NCBI GenBank assembly: GCA_964035545.1 | Contig: OZ037766.1 | Location: 7,945,722-8,009,721 of the forward strand | Source: Bugula neritina | Taxonomy: Eukaryota > Bryozoa > Gymnolaemata > Cheilostomatida > Bugulidae | Length of the DNA stretch: 64,000 nucleotides | Direction: 5' to 3' | In this document: piece after piece, positions 1 to 12,500 of the stretch | How positions within the stretch are numbered: the first letter of the stretch is position 1 | Layout of the letters: each line of letters opens with the position of its first letter | Program-made: the position numbers and the translations under genes | Notes under the pieces: generated by a model | The model's input: only the letters and a program-made list of their open reading frames with translations | Told to the model about the DNA's origin: nothing | Databases searched by the model: none

Positions 1-1490
1 CCAATTCAATTTAAATGTGGTTACAGATTACCTACAATACAGGCTTAAGAACATAATAAGGCAATTGTGTCATAAAATAGCTACAGGTAATAATAATTCA
101 AATCTCCTATATCTTTGATTGGCACAGAAACACAAATCAATCTTACAAAACCTTTGCATCTAAAACACTCAAACTAAAATTTACACAAATATGAAAACAA
201 TATGTATAAAATATGGCAAAATAAAGTAAAATAAAATATATAAAATAAAGATGCTTTTCGTCACACATGGCAACCCGAACTGTATGCCATAAAATGCAAC
301 AAAAGTTATATCCATTTTTCAATGCAACTCATGTCATTAACTAATGCATCTTTAATCAAACACAAGTATTTGATTACAATCCGATTATACTTTCTGACAG
401 GACTAGTTTTGTGTATTAACTTTACTTATTATAAACAATGTTTTAAATTTAAAAAAAGTGTTCAGCTTGAGCAATATTACTGTAGTAAAACACAAATTTC
501 AACTGTTGTGTCTATATAGAAATCACCAAATTAGAAATATCAACAGATTCTTTCAAGCAAAAATTTAACATCCAGCATCAATCAAGGTAGGCATTGTGGT
601 CTTGTGTGTAACTGTAAGGGAGTTTCTTTGATAGATGCTCTCAACACAATTAATCACTGAATGCAATTTCATAACATATTAATATATAACCATAAAATAG
701 AATAACCAATAATAACTGCAACTTATTATTTCAATGTAATCACCAAGAGCTGCCATAACTCATACTGCTAGTGTTTCACTGGCCAGCTGAGCTCAACTTA
801 AATTATCAACGTTAAGTCAATATTATTATTATTATTATTACATTTTTATTTTGATTTAATTTTACCAAACACATTTATATTGAATTTGATATTCACAATA
901 ACAATTATAATAATTGGAATAATTATATTTATTACAATAACTATTACTATTAGTATTAGTATATTATTATAATTTCATAATCATAATGACTATCACTATG
1001 ATAGTATCTAATTCACTTTCAGTAAAATTACTTCTAAGTTTAGGTCTAAGAGCAAGTAAGTGTATAAGTATTACTATTAGTATTAGTATTACTACTAGTA
1101 CTAGTAGTAGTACTAGTAGTATTACTATTAGTATTACTATTAGTAATACTGTATTAGTATTACTATTAGACCTACTCTTAGTGATTTACTTTTAGTTGCT
1201 AAACTATTATTATTATTAGAATCACATTAAAATATAGTGGCTTTTAAACCAGATATACCAACCTGACATGTTGAAGAAGGTAAGTATTCGTATCAATGTA
1301 AAGTACTAGGCTATCTTGCAACCAGCGGGTGAATGCTCAATTGGACTAGAGAGGCACCGAGTACAAGGGTTGTATTTACAGCCGATATGAATGTCACGTG
1401 ATCTTTACTTCCTCATGTTCTTGAGTTTTATTGGTTATATTTATAATAAAGCCACGCCTTAAAACCATTACAGCAAGCTCAACTATGCTA
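1..1490 (-). CDS. 5' end of a second severin/gelsolin-like gene (promoter, exon 1, partial intron 1)
   Basis: This stretch is a diverged copy of the DNA around exon 1 of the complete severin-like gene (13343-13770). The coding part of exon 1 is 1263-1269 on the minus strand: ATG TCA G followed by the donor GTTGGT, the same seven bases as in the other copy. Bases 1-40 match intron-1 sequence that lies about 40 bp from exon 2 in the complete copy, so exon 2 should lie just beyond the left edge. Intron 1 is at least 1.26 kb here against 232 bp in the other copy, because it carries extra DNA and an ANT-type simple repeat. The upstream part (1300-1490) keeps a CACGTG E-box, a CCAAT box and an A/T-rich TATA-like stretch. 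No other coding exon is visible. Confidence 0.7.
922..1230. repeat. Degenerate ANT trinucleotide repeat
   Basis: A long run of triplets ATT, ACT and AGT in mixed order; the first and third bases are fixed and the middle base varies. The unit is its own reverse complement as a pattern, so both strands look alike. It lies in intron 1 of the partial severin-like gene; the short version at 13395-13500 in the paralogue shows that it expanded here. Confidence 0.85.
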
Positions 1491-2238
1491 AAACCGGCTG
1501 CAGATACTACCTTCAGTTATCAGTAATAACAATATAGATTGTAGGGTAATACAAAAATACTAATTATATTACTATTATCTTTATAAAGGTATGATAACAA
1601 AAACTAATTATATCAGATGATAATTGAAATGACACATTTTTTAAATTTTAAATAGGTACTTAAAAAATTAATGCAGAGAAAATAGTTCAAATTTCTCTAT
1701 GGAAATGTTTTAAGCAACAAGAATTTTCTCTAGAAGTTCTGACTTTTGGCCCTCGCTCAGTACTGTGAAAGAAGCGAGAGGGTTAGTGTACTGCATCACA
1801 TAGGTCTGTAAAACGTAAATAATTACAAGAATCTAGAAAAAATGTTTCAGCATCTACCAAAGTAAAAATATTCGAAAGAAATAACTAATAAATGAATTTT
1901 GAAGATATCAACGTAATTATTAGCCAATGTTGAAACATATTTTATGCATAATCTGCCAACTACAAACTTAACATAGCGGTGAGGTTGGTGTTGGTGTGAA
2001 GGAGCTCATCATTGCCCCTACTTTACATAATCACTTGATATACACCACATTCGTACCCAGCAAGGAAAGACAGAAATTATAAAACAGGAGGTATTTCAGG
2101 GATAAGACAGAAGAGGGTTAAACAAAAGGAAAGGTGACACAGAGTTGGTTAGCAAATCACCACAAGCTGCAAGCAAACAGCCCATCAAATGTTAGCTACA
2201 CATTGAAAGTAGCAATGCGACATACACATATTACTGCT
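1491..2238. other. Intergenic DNA between the two severin-like genes
   Basis: No exon with convincing splice sites was found. A short hairpin-capable pair (CCCTCGCT at 1751 and AGCGAGAGGG about 20 bases on) is present. The right part is the 3' flank of the complete severin-like gene, whose stop codon is at 2239-2241. Confidence 0.5.
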
Positions 2239-5200
2239 TTATTCTAAGGCTTTGTCCAAAACTTTACGACGTTGTCCTTCTTTGACCACACAAACAGGGT
2301 CAAGAGCACGATCAGCAGGTGTCATCCCAGATAGACGCTGCAAAGCTAGATGTTATTTATTTATATTGGTACAATATATATTTTATGTGCAATTTATTTA
2401 AATAAAGCAGGTATTGAGCACATAAATAAACCTCTTTGATCTGCTTTAACATAATAATTTTACACATTTTTTGCTTCTTGTTTGAACAGGTATTTTGTTA
2501 ATAAGTATTCATTAATTAAAGGTTTAATGTTTATTATTAATATGTTACTGTTTTTGTCCCACACAAATCTATGAAAATTAGAATATTATTTCAGATAATT
2601 CATGTTAGCTATTGTAGCTATTAGCATTTTAGCTATTTAGCAACCAATGCAAAAGTTACAAAGGTATAAGTAGGTGTATTACTATATAATTATATGGCAC
2701 CAAAATAAAAAACAGCGTTCAACTGGGAAGCTTCCAAGTGGAAAATTTAGCCTAGAGTCTAACTGGGATGAAACCGATCAGCAGAGGTCAGTAGAAAGTT
2801 CTGTAGAACAACGGGGAACAAAACTAGGGTTAACATGATGCCACTCTAATGAGTAGATATTGGGAAAGACATATAAATCTATAGTGACTAATTACAGTAG
2901 ACAAAATATGATGTCTTAGCATAACATGAGTTTTTTAAAGTTATCTAAAATACAATTATTTGAAATACATAAGCACAAAAATTTGCAAAATGCACTATCA
3001 CAAAGTTTATGCAAATATTTGACAAGCACATAATCGGTCAACAAGCATGGTGTTCACACAAAATGGGTGGCACAAACTTTCCTAGAAAATGAAATGATCG
3101 AGGATAAGGAATTGAGGATCTAAACTAGTGCATTCAATACCTAAAAAAAAATCGAACTATCGTTTAGTCTAATGAAAACAAAACCTTTTGAGAAGTAAGG
3201 TAATAAATTTTCATTCTACAATGGTTTTTAGCATTCTAAAATTTATTTCACAGATCCAGCAAGGGTCTATTAGACGCTTTTCAAAGGTCTCCAAGTCCCC
3301 TTACAATTAAGAGTTGTGTTCTCCCAAAATGAAAATTTTAGAACAAAATACACTTGAACTTGTTGTTGTGGTTTTAGTTGCTGAGCAATGCTGAAGTGCC
3401 ACGTCCGGATTGCTCAGTAATTAAAACCCCAAAAATGCTGTCAAGTTTATTTTTTCACAATTCTCCATGAAAAAATATTTTTAAAAAACTTTTTGAGCTG
3501 CGCTAATATATGTGCTTATACCAAAACATATTATATCTCCTAAAATAACAATTCTATAGCATAATTAGAGTTTTAAGTAGAAGCCAAACTTTGAATTTGA
3601 GTTTGCTTTCTAGACAAAGGCTCAACCATTGACCTATAACCCCAGTTATAGTTTCAGTTCAGTGGGCTCAACCTATTCACTTTGGGAAGACACAACTCTT
3701 AATTGTAAAGGGGATATCTTGACCTCTAACAAGTGTCTATTGAAGTTGTAAAAATTTATAGTAATAAATTTATAGTTATCTTTTTAATTATACCTAATGT
3801 GATACCCGGCATAATAAGTACATCTAAAATGTACTTAAACTTCACCAGAAACTTACATGAGCATACTGAAGACCACATTTCTTTTCTGCTGAGGATGCAT
3901 TAGCACCCACCCAAACAATAACATCACATCCAGTGTCGACAATGAATGCATCCTGCAAATAACAAAAATATAATAGACTGCATGTGTCCTGCACTGTAGA
4001 TTAATGTGTACTTAATATAATCATCATCTATATATGTATCTAGAGAATGTGGTCTAGGAGTTAGAGTGTTTGCCTAGTAAACATGAAGTCTTGGGTTCAA
4101 TCCCGACAAAGGCCATTGGTGATGCTAGTGAGAGCATCCAGTCATAATTGCTCTTGTGCCTCATATGAATAATTCCTAGCCAATTCAACAAAAATAAACC
4201 TTTTCAATCAGTGGTTTCTCACACGAATGGTGACTATAAACTTGCATGAGTTTTTATCTAGAGAAAGTATGTAATTTGTGTAGGAACTAGGAGGTAACGT
4301 TTACACATTGTTGTTACAGGACTAGCTTCTGATTTTTGCTACATAAATTCTTACAAGTTTATCAAGTACAAGCACTTATAGATGAAATTTCTATCTTATT
4401 TGGATAATGTTAACTCTAATGATTAATTCGAAGAGCGGACAATTCCACCGTACATAGTTTAGTAAAACGTGCACATATATAAAGTAAGCTCTTATGTATT
4501 GCTTTACGGTAGACATACATTAGTGTCAAGGGAGCGCTTGAAGATTGTTCCCTCAGCAATTAATTCAAAGTTCATTTTTCCGGATGCATCCGAAAGTCTG
4601 AAATAACAATTTTCAAACATCTTATTTAGGAATCTTAAAAGGCTAACACTTTATTACAAAATGTGTCTATGAAATTGCTTGTTTATTCTGAATGGGTCAC
4701 ATTTCCTTCCTTCTAATGACAACCTGTTGAATGCTTAAATAATGTAAATCTGAAACTCATATATGTACTTCATGCATAGCTATGGCTGCCACCACTGCAG
4801 TCCCACATAGATAAAAGATAGGCAAATCATACTTGTAGAGTTTTCTCATATTTCCATATCGATCTACAGCAGTCTCCTCTTCCACGTCACATTCTTCAAT
4901 GATCAGTTTCTCATAGAAGTCATGCTAAAGTACAGAACATGGGTGAATTTTCTCGGACTATCTAATACATATAACAAGTCTACACTCACTGCTCTAATTC
5001 CTATGTTGTCTATCTCTAAAATAATAATTATTACTGTATATTTAGTCTTTGAATAATAGTTCATGTTTTTAATAATGATTGAGATAGCATAGAAAGACTT
5101 GGAAAGGATAGAGAAATTATTTGGACCATTTGACAAACTGTACTATATATTGCTACTCACATTAAACAACACAATTAAAGTCAAAAATTGAAACAACAAC

Positions 5201-6453
5201 AACAAAATTCCTCTTAATGAAACAATTATTAGAGGTTTAGTATTTAAATAGCCTACACTATTTTATTAATGCTATAAATCTACTCTATTAGCTTCAGCTA
5301 TAGTGCTCTACAAATAACACTGTTTCTTTTGTAAACCTAGTAACCCGGAGCTGAGATGTTGTATTTACTCATCAAAAGCATAATTCATTAGCTGCAGTTC
5401 ACCCAGTTGCCAGCATACAGCTAATTTTAACTTTGAACAGCTTTAGAGTTTATGGAAGTAATCTTCCTTGTCAAAACAGCAAGATAGCATTTTAATTTGC
5501 CACTACCTTCATAAAAAACATTCATTATAGCTATACAGCAGGCTTATAACTAAGACTGTACGCAGTACTCTGTTAACCAGGCGATACTACTTACAGTCTC
5601 AGGGGTCGAGTCTTCTTCCAGGACATCAAGATTGGCCTTTGGTCGCTCATTGCGTAGTTGTTGGCAATACGCAGCAGCTGAGAACTTTTCATCCTGCAAG
5701 GTGTATAATAAACAAGCTATACCTAGACTTGTACAGTAACTGTAGAATAATGTATTAGCAGTAGAATATCTTCACATATACCAGCTCTTAGCAGACTAGC
5801 TATATGTGTGCGCAAACCATATACACCAATGTTATTAGCTGTATTGCTAGTCACTTTTCTACCAAATAAAATTCGATACAGTATTGCACATATACCAAAA
5901 TCTAATATTTATCTATAGTTTCAAATTTAGTATCTAATAATTCCTTAAGTCAAAACTCTATTTGAAGCCATATAAAACTAAAGACAATGCAGTTTATGAT
6001 CTAGAAAACCCACCTTACTACAGTTAGCTCCGTTGAACTGGTAGATTTTCAACCCTGCATCCATAATGAATACGTCACCAGAGCTGATGTTCTTTCTTCG
6101 CAATGGAATCTGCTTTATTTGAACTTGCCTTCCTGATTTTTTCACTAGGAAGAGTCGTGTTTTATACTTTGTAGGATCAGCATGTCTGAATCCAGAAGCC
6201 ACGCCTCCATCCATATACCTGCCAAAGACAGTTATAGATAAGAGACTATATTACCTGTAGTTCTGGTAACTCAAATCTGCACACCATCTAGGCATCTGCA
6301 TTTATATTACAGGTTAATTCAAACATACCAGATGCATGGAGCAGCTGCAATTTATACAAAGAATATGTGTAATATGCTGCACAATTCTTTTGCAATGTCT
6401 TTTTTAACAAAACATGTATGGACTATTCCTGCACCCATTATATATATTCCTGC

Positions 6454-6502
<49 letters not shown>

Positions 6503-9500
6503 AGAAAAAAAATTATTCAAGCTTTTAACAAGAATCACTTAAATTTATACTGCTTAAGCGAACTGATTTATAAGCAATTTTAGTGCATCTTTAGTAGGTT
6601 TTTAATTTTAAAACATAATATATTGCGTTTGGAGGCATGGGTAGCATTATTTTGACAAACACCTAGTACTCTTTGTTAAATATGAAACTATTCCATATTA
6701 ACTGCATGTTAAGGCATTGAGGTAGATTACAAGCCTACATCAGTGAGTAGACACAACAAACATAGAAGTATGTGCATTATATACATTATTAACATGTGTT
6801 TATGTATAGCATATTTTGTAAGACTGTCGCTATATTTTGATCGATTAGCAATGTAAATCATAGAAACTAATGAATGATAAATTCCTGGCTCCATTCTTAT
6901 CCATGATAAAATATACCATACATTGTATTAAAATAACCTACTCATGACATAATTGCTAGACAACCATTATTAATAATTCAATAGCATCCTTATTTGTAAT
7001 AGAGCAATGCTCTATCACAGACAATTATAGTGCTACGACTTATCTATAAATTAATTGATATATTTGTATAAATTGCTTTACTATTTTCTGACATAGCATC
7101 CACATGGTCTCTAAAATATAGCTGCTACTCTAAAGATGACAGCAATACCTAAGTAATAGTTATAACTTTGACTAGACTACAAACTAAATTTAGCTGGTGA
7201 TGTCACCGGTGCTGTTTAAACTAACTAGGTAATGATCTCAATTAACTGCTGGTTTCAACTGAATGCAAAGCACAAATCAGAATTTTTTGCAGAGTGAACA
7301 TCTAAGACTACGTCTTGCATTGTTTGTTGGATAACTTTTGACTGTTGTAGAAATTGCAGACTTTCTTAGACTTTGATTTATAACATCTATATGAAAATTT
7401 AAATGCCAATTATTAAGAAAATATAACAATTTCTATAACGGTTCCAGTATACTAGGACAAACTTTTTTATTTAAAAATAGCTGAATCAAATAACATAAAT
7501 CAACACAAAACATGGTCCGCGAGTGTAATTATTATAAAAGACACTGAAACAACATGGAGCAATTACTAGCACCAAAACCATTAGCAGATGGACCAAATTT
7601 ACCTGAAGGGTGGAAGACGTTTAAACGTGACTTTGAACTTTTTTTAACCGCCACCGTGAATGACACAGCTGAAAGCAAAGTAAAAACTGCATACCTACTA
7701 AGAACTGCCAAGAGTCTTTCAACTGGACTGACAATGACAAATGACAATGACAAAACTGACTACTACAAAGTGGTGAAGCAATTCGATGACTACTGCAAGC
7801 CAAGAATAATTTTGGTGGCTAAGACTAACTCACTACTGACTTGTAAGCAAGGGAATCGAGCCATTGACAAATTTTTGACTGAACTACATACCATTGCATG
7901 ACTATGTGACTTGAAAGCCATGCACAACCGACTGATACTACAAGCATTTATACTAGGGATTGAAAGTGACAAGATTAGAAAGAAACTGCTTGACTTGACT
8001 GACTCTGACGTTGACAAAGCAATTGAACACTGTAGGTGAGATGAAGCATCAGCAATTGACTACGAGACTATGACCAATAATAACACTTATAGACCCGAAC
8101 AAGTAAACTTGGTAAAACATAGACCTCCGACTCACTAATACCACTCTAACTACACTCGTGATACTGATAAACAGAAAGGACAGCTTTCACACACTTGCTC
8201 TCAGCCCAACATCAGAAGATCAGTTGGTGCTTCTAGGTGTGGAAACTAGTTCTGTTCTAATTTTGTTAAACTGCAAGATGCATATGTTACAGGCATACAT
8301 CCGTTGGTCTGTAAGAGACTCATCCGTCCTTACCAGCTGATGGTATTGCTGTCGAGATTTCATGGGGCCGAGATGTTTCCTGGTGAATATTGTTTTTAGT
8401 TCCCCCAGGTCCCTTTAAAAGAGGAGTTGTCGGTTTAGTCGCCGACGGCCTGACCCATGCAACAGGTAGTACTGGATTACATGGTTATCAATAGCAGGTT
8501 GGCAATCAACCTGACCTGACCTGCAAAGCAGATTCAGGAGAAGTGTAGAGAACAGCACCAGGATCTGTACATGGCCTTCATCGATCTGACAAAAGCTCTT
8601 GATCTTTCTGGACAATACTTGGAAAGATTGGATATGCCCTAAAGTTTGTGACAATGGTCCGTCTCCTTCATGATCAGATGGAAGCATCTGTCCTAATCGA
8701 TGGCCAAAAATCAGAATCTTTTAGGGTGCAAACTGGTGTAAAACAGGGATGTGTTATAGCTCCAATGCTGCTCTCCATCTACTTGTTTGCTGTGCTGTAC
8801 CTTGTAAAACAAAAACTTCCTACAGGCATTGGACTCAACTATCGTATCGGGGACCTGTTTAACTTGCAAAGACTGCGCGCCAAGACACTAACATCAGAGA
8901 CATCAGTCCTTGAGTTGCAGCATGCTGATGACAATGCTCTAGTGGCGGATTCTGAAGAACATCTTCAAGCTGCCATGACTGCATTTGAGAAGGCTTACAA
9001 CTCTTGAACTGAAGCTAAATGCAAAGAAGACACAAGTTATCTGCCAAGAAAGCAATCTGTCATCAAAGGCGGATCTGGGGAGAGAGATTGACCGACGGCT
9101 TCAAGCTTCTAGTATTGCTTACAGCAAGCTGAGGTAGAGAGTTTTTGACAATTCTAACCTGCAGGTAAGCACAAAGCTAAAAGTGTACAAGGCTGTCATC
9201 ATACCAACACTTCTGTATTCATCTGAGACATGGGCTACCTACGGTACTGACATAAAGAAGCTAGAAAATTATCATATGAGGAAATTGCGAGGAATATTGG
9301 ACATCAAATGGACTGACAAGCGCACTAATAACAGCGTATACCAACAAACAAAGATTCCAAGCCTTGAAAGCCTCATCATCAAGAACAGACTTCGTTGGTT
9401 AGGTCATGTAGTGAGAATGAAAGGACACAGACTTCCTAAACAGATCCTTTATGTGGAGCTACAAATAGGTAAAATATTGCAAGGAGGACAAAGGAAGCGC

Positions 9501-12500
9501 TTTAAAGGCTGTCTCAAAGACAGTATGAAGCGCTCTCACATCAGAACAGAGACCTGGGAATGGAATGCCGCAAGGAGGACCAGATGGAGATCTATAGTTC
9601 ATAAAGGCATGCAAATCTTTAAAAAAGAAAAAAATGCGACACCGAGACGACCTTAGAGCTGGCCGCAAGAAGGCTTAGCTCAACAGACACACTGACTGAT
9701 GACCTCAAATGCTTCCGCTGTGACCGCATATGCAGATCACTGATAGGACTCAGAAGTCATCAAGCTACTCAAAAACAGCTGTAGGCAGACATCATACTCT
9801 ACTTAGAGGGATAGCAAAGAGAGAGAGAACATTAAGGTTACTTGGCAATAGGGTGCTGAACATATCTCGGCCGACTTACTCTTAAGAGACTCATTCTTTG
9901 ACTCTCCCAACTATCAACAACTACCAAAACACATCTTCCACATTGACTTTCAAAATAATGATGCTCTTGTTTGTGATGACTTGATTAATAACGTTAGGAC
10001 TGCTACTGCACAAGACAATGAACTTACGACACTGACAAACCTTATTAAACATGACAGGAACATTTCCAACTGCACAACTTATGAAAGGTACAAACACTTT
10101 CAAGATGGACTATCTATTGACAATGGCATTGTTTACAAAGAGCTAAAAGCCATTATTCCAAAGGCACTTCAGAAAAAGTTTCTTCAACTATTTCACACTG
10201 GCCATAATGAGATTAATTCCACACTGAGACGTGCCCATTGTAATGTTGTAGTAATTAGTGAATCAGAACAAGAAACCTGTTTTGTCATCTGTGCTGTTAT
10301 TTTAACCCTGTTGCAAGAGTCGTGTCAGGTCAGCAACAGGATATATGATTTGCTATGTTTATGTACACTTATGAAGTTCAATAATAAATCAGTCTAGATC
10401 TGTGTGACAAACTACAAAGACATTCCCTTGCTGCTCCTATCATATAATAAGCTAACATTAAACCCATCACATGGTGTTTTGGCTTGGTTTGACCAATGAC
10501 ATCAAAAACAATATTGCTAGCTGTCGCCAATGTTAAATGGATGCTTCCTAACAACAGAAAGAAACACTTTTACTCCACACAGTTCCCCAACAACCCGGAC
10601 AAAAGTAGGAACCGACTTATTTGAATACAGCTACACTCATCACCTTACGACTGACTACTTTGAATATAACTGATTGAACAACCAAACAATAGAGACTGTA
10701 ATAAACTCTATAAAGCGCTATTTTGAACGCCTGGGAATGCCCAAACAGGTTCACACTGACAATAGACCACAGTTTACTTCACACCAGTTTTTTACTTTTA
10801 ACCAATCATGGAATTTCAGACACACCACTAGCTCTCCATATCATTCTCAATCTAATGGGAAGGCAGAGTCTGCTGTAAAAATAATTAAACGCATACACCG
10901 CAGATGTGAAGAGCCCGAACTTGATTTGCTGGAACACCTTAGTACCACCAAAAAAAACTTGACTGCCAGTCCAATTCAACAATTTATTGGAAGGCCCACC
11001 GGATAAATTCTACTACAAATCAAGCCAGAAACAAATAATAATCAAGGTTGATGACGGAGCCGCAACGAAAGACTGCAGCAGAGATTTAATGACAACGCAA
11101 GAGATTTGGCAGTGCTAAAAGAAAGGCAACAAGTTTTGGTTCGGGACTGGAGCCAGCACCGAAAAAAATGGCGAGATGCACAAATCAACAAACAATTATT
11201 TAGCAGAGCCTATGCGGTACAGTTCAATAACAATCTCCTACGGAGAAACCGGCGAGATATCAAACCGCTTGTCACGGAGGCAGCGAGTCCTGAGGAGCCG
11301 AAGGATCTTAAGCAAAATACTGGCGGCACTCAGATTGAAACCACCGAGAGTGCCTATTACAGCGACAACTTACGGCGTTCAACCAGAGAACGGAAGCCTC
11401 CTAGTTGGATGGCAGACTATGTGTCCTCTTAGAACATTCATACTTACCTAGCACCTTACTATTCTGTGGGAAATGTTCGATATTTATGTAATCATTTATT
11501 TGTAATGTTATTCTATTAATTTACTAATTTTGTGCATAATCATAATAATCAATTGTTTCACTTATCTTGTAATAATTTTAGTATTATATTGTATTATATA
11601 TTGTGGCAATAAAACACAGCTTCGACCTCTTCCGTTAATCAACTACCTTGAGCACAATCACTCTCTTTAACGACAGCTCAAACAAATAACATAAATCAAC
11701 ACAAAACACATATGTGAAGTGCTTTCAAATTGTCATCCTTTATGCAAGCATGTCCAACTCACCCATAGTGACACCCAACTATTTAGCACAGACTGCACAG
11801 TGTATGACGCAGTATGTAGGCGTTCTACTTACACCAACTTGTCAAAGTAGGACTTGAAGAGTAAAGATTCGTGACCCTGCACTTCTCGGTGCTGGACTGG
11901 TCCATCATTGTGGTATGTGTCGAGCTCGACTGTCTTATAAGCTGCAGTTCCATATTCATCCTGCAGTAGAATAAACAGGCAGAATAAATAAACAAGTCAC
12001 ATTTCATAACGCACCAGCCACCTGCAGTGTTGATAAATGAAAAAAAGAACGAAGTGAAGGTACTGTAAAGGAATGTTGTTTAGAAACTCACTGAAAAACT
12101 AAATAGGCCAGAGCAGAATGACAACCTGTGTTCACTGCATTGGTTTATTACGCCCAGTTTACCGATTTTTAGCCAAGCCTATAGCTTCTTATCTTACACT
12201 AGTAATATTACACAGTGTGTATGTAGGTCATCACAATACAACTTGTATAGGCCATGAAAGTTTCAACAATTAGGTTCCATTACAAATAAAACAGCATAGT
12301 ACGTTGAACTTAATATATTATGAAGTTCAAAGAAATAACTTTAATAAATTGAAATTTGTTGCTGCATGTTTAGCTAGCTAAATTGTTATGCAATACATAA
12401 GCTTGCAGGTTTGAAAATAGTCTATTCAGAGGTTAATTGGAATGAACTACAAGTAAAATCACTGATACAAGTTACTAGTGAGCATAACTTTACAAACCTG

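Larger units (their letters stand above)
7478..11708 (+). mobile_element. Decayed Ty3/Gypsy-type LTR retrotransposon in severin intron 6
   Basis: A 34-bp direct repeat with about three mismatches (7479-7512 and 11675-11708) marks the ends. At the left it is followed at once by TGGTCCGCGAG, the expected form of a tRNA primer-binding site after an LTR ending in CA. At the right is a candidate 3' LTR, 11474-11708 (TGTTCGAT...AAAACA), preceded by a short purine tract GTGGGAAA and carrying AATAAA at 11608. Gag-like, integrase and integrase C-terminal fragments occur in order on the plus strand. Most of the 5' LTR is missing or unrecognisable, and stops and frameshifts break the genes, so it is inactive. 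The element runs antisense to the host gene. Confidence 0.8.

Noticed and set aside
986-1195. Open frame rich in Ser/Thr/Ile across the ANT repeat
   Set aside because: Simple-repeat artefact: triplet repeats leave all frames open; it lies in an intron of the partial severin gene.
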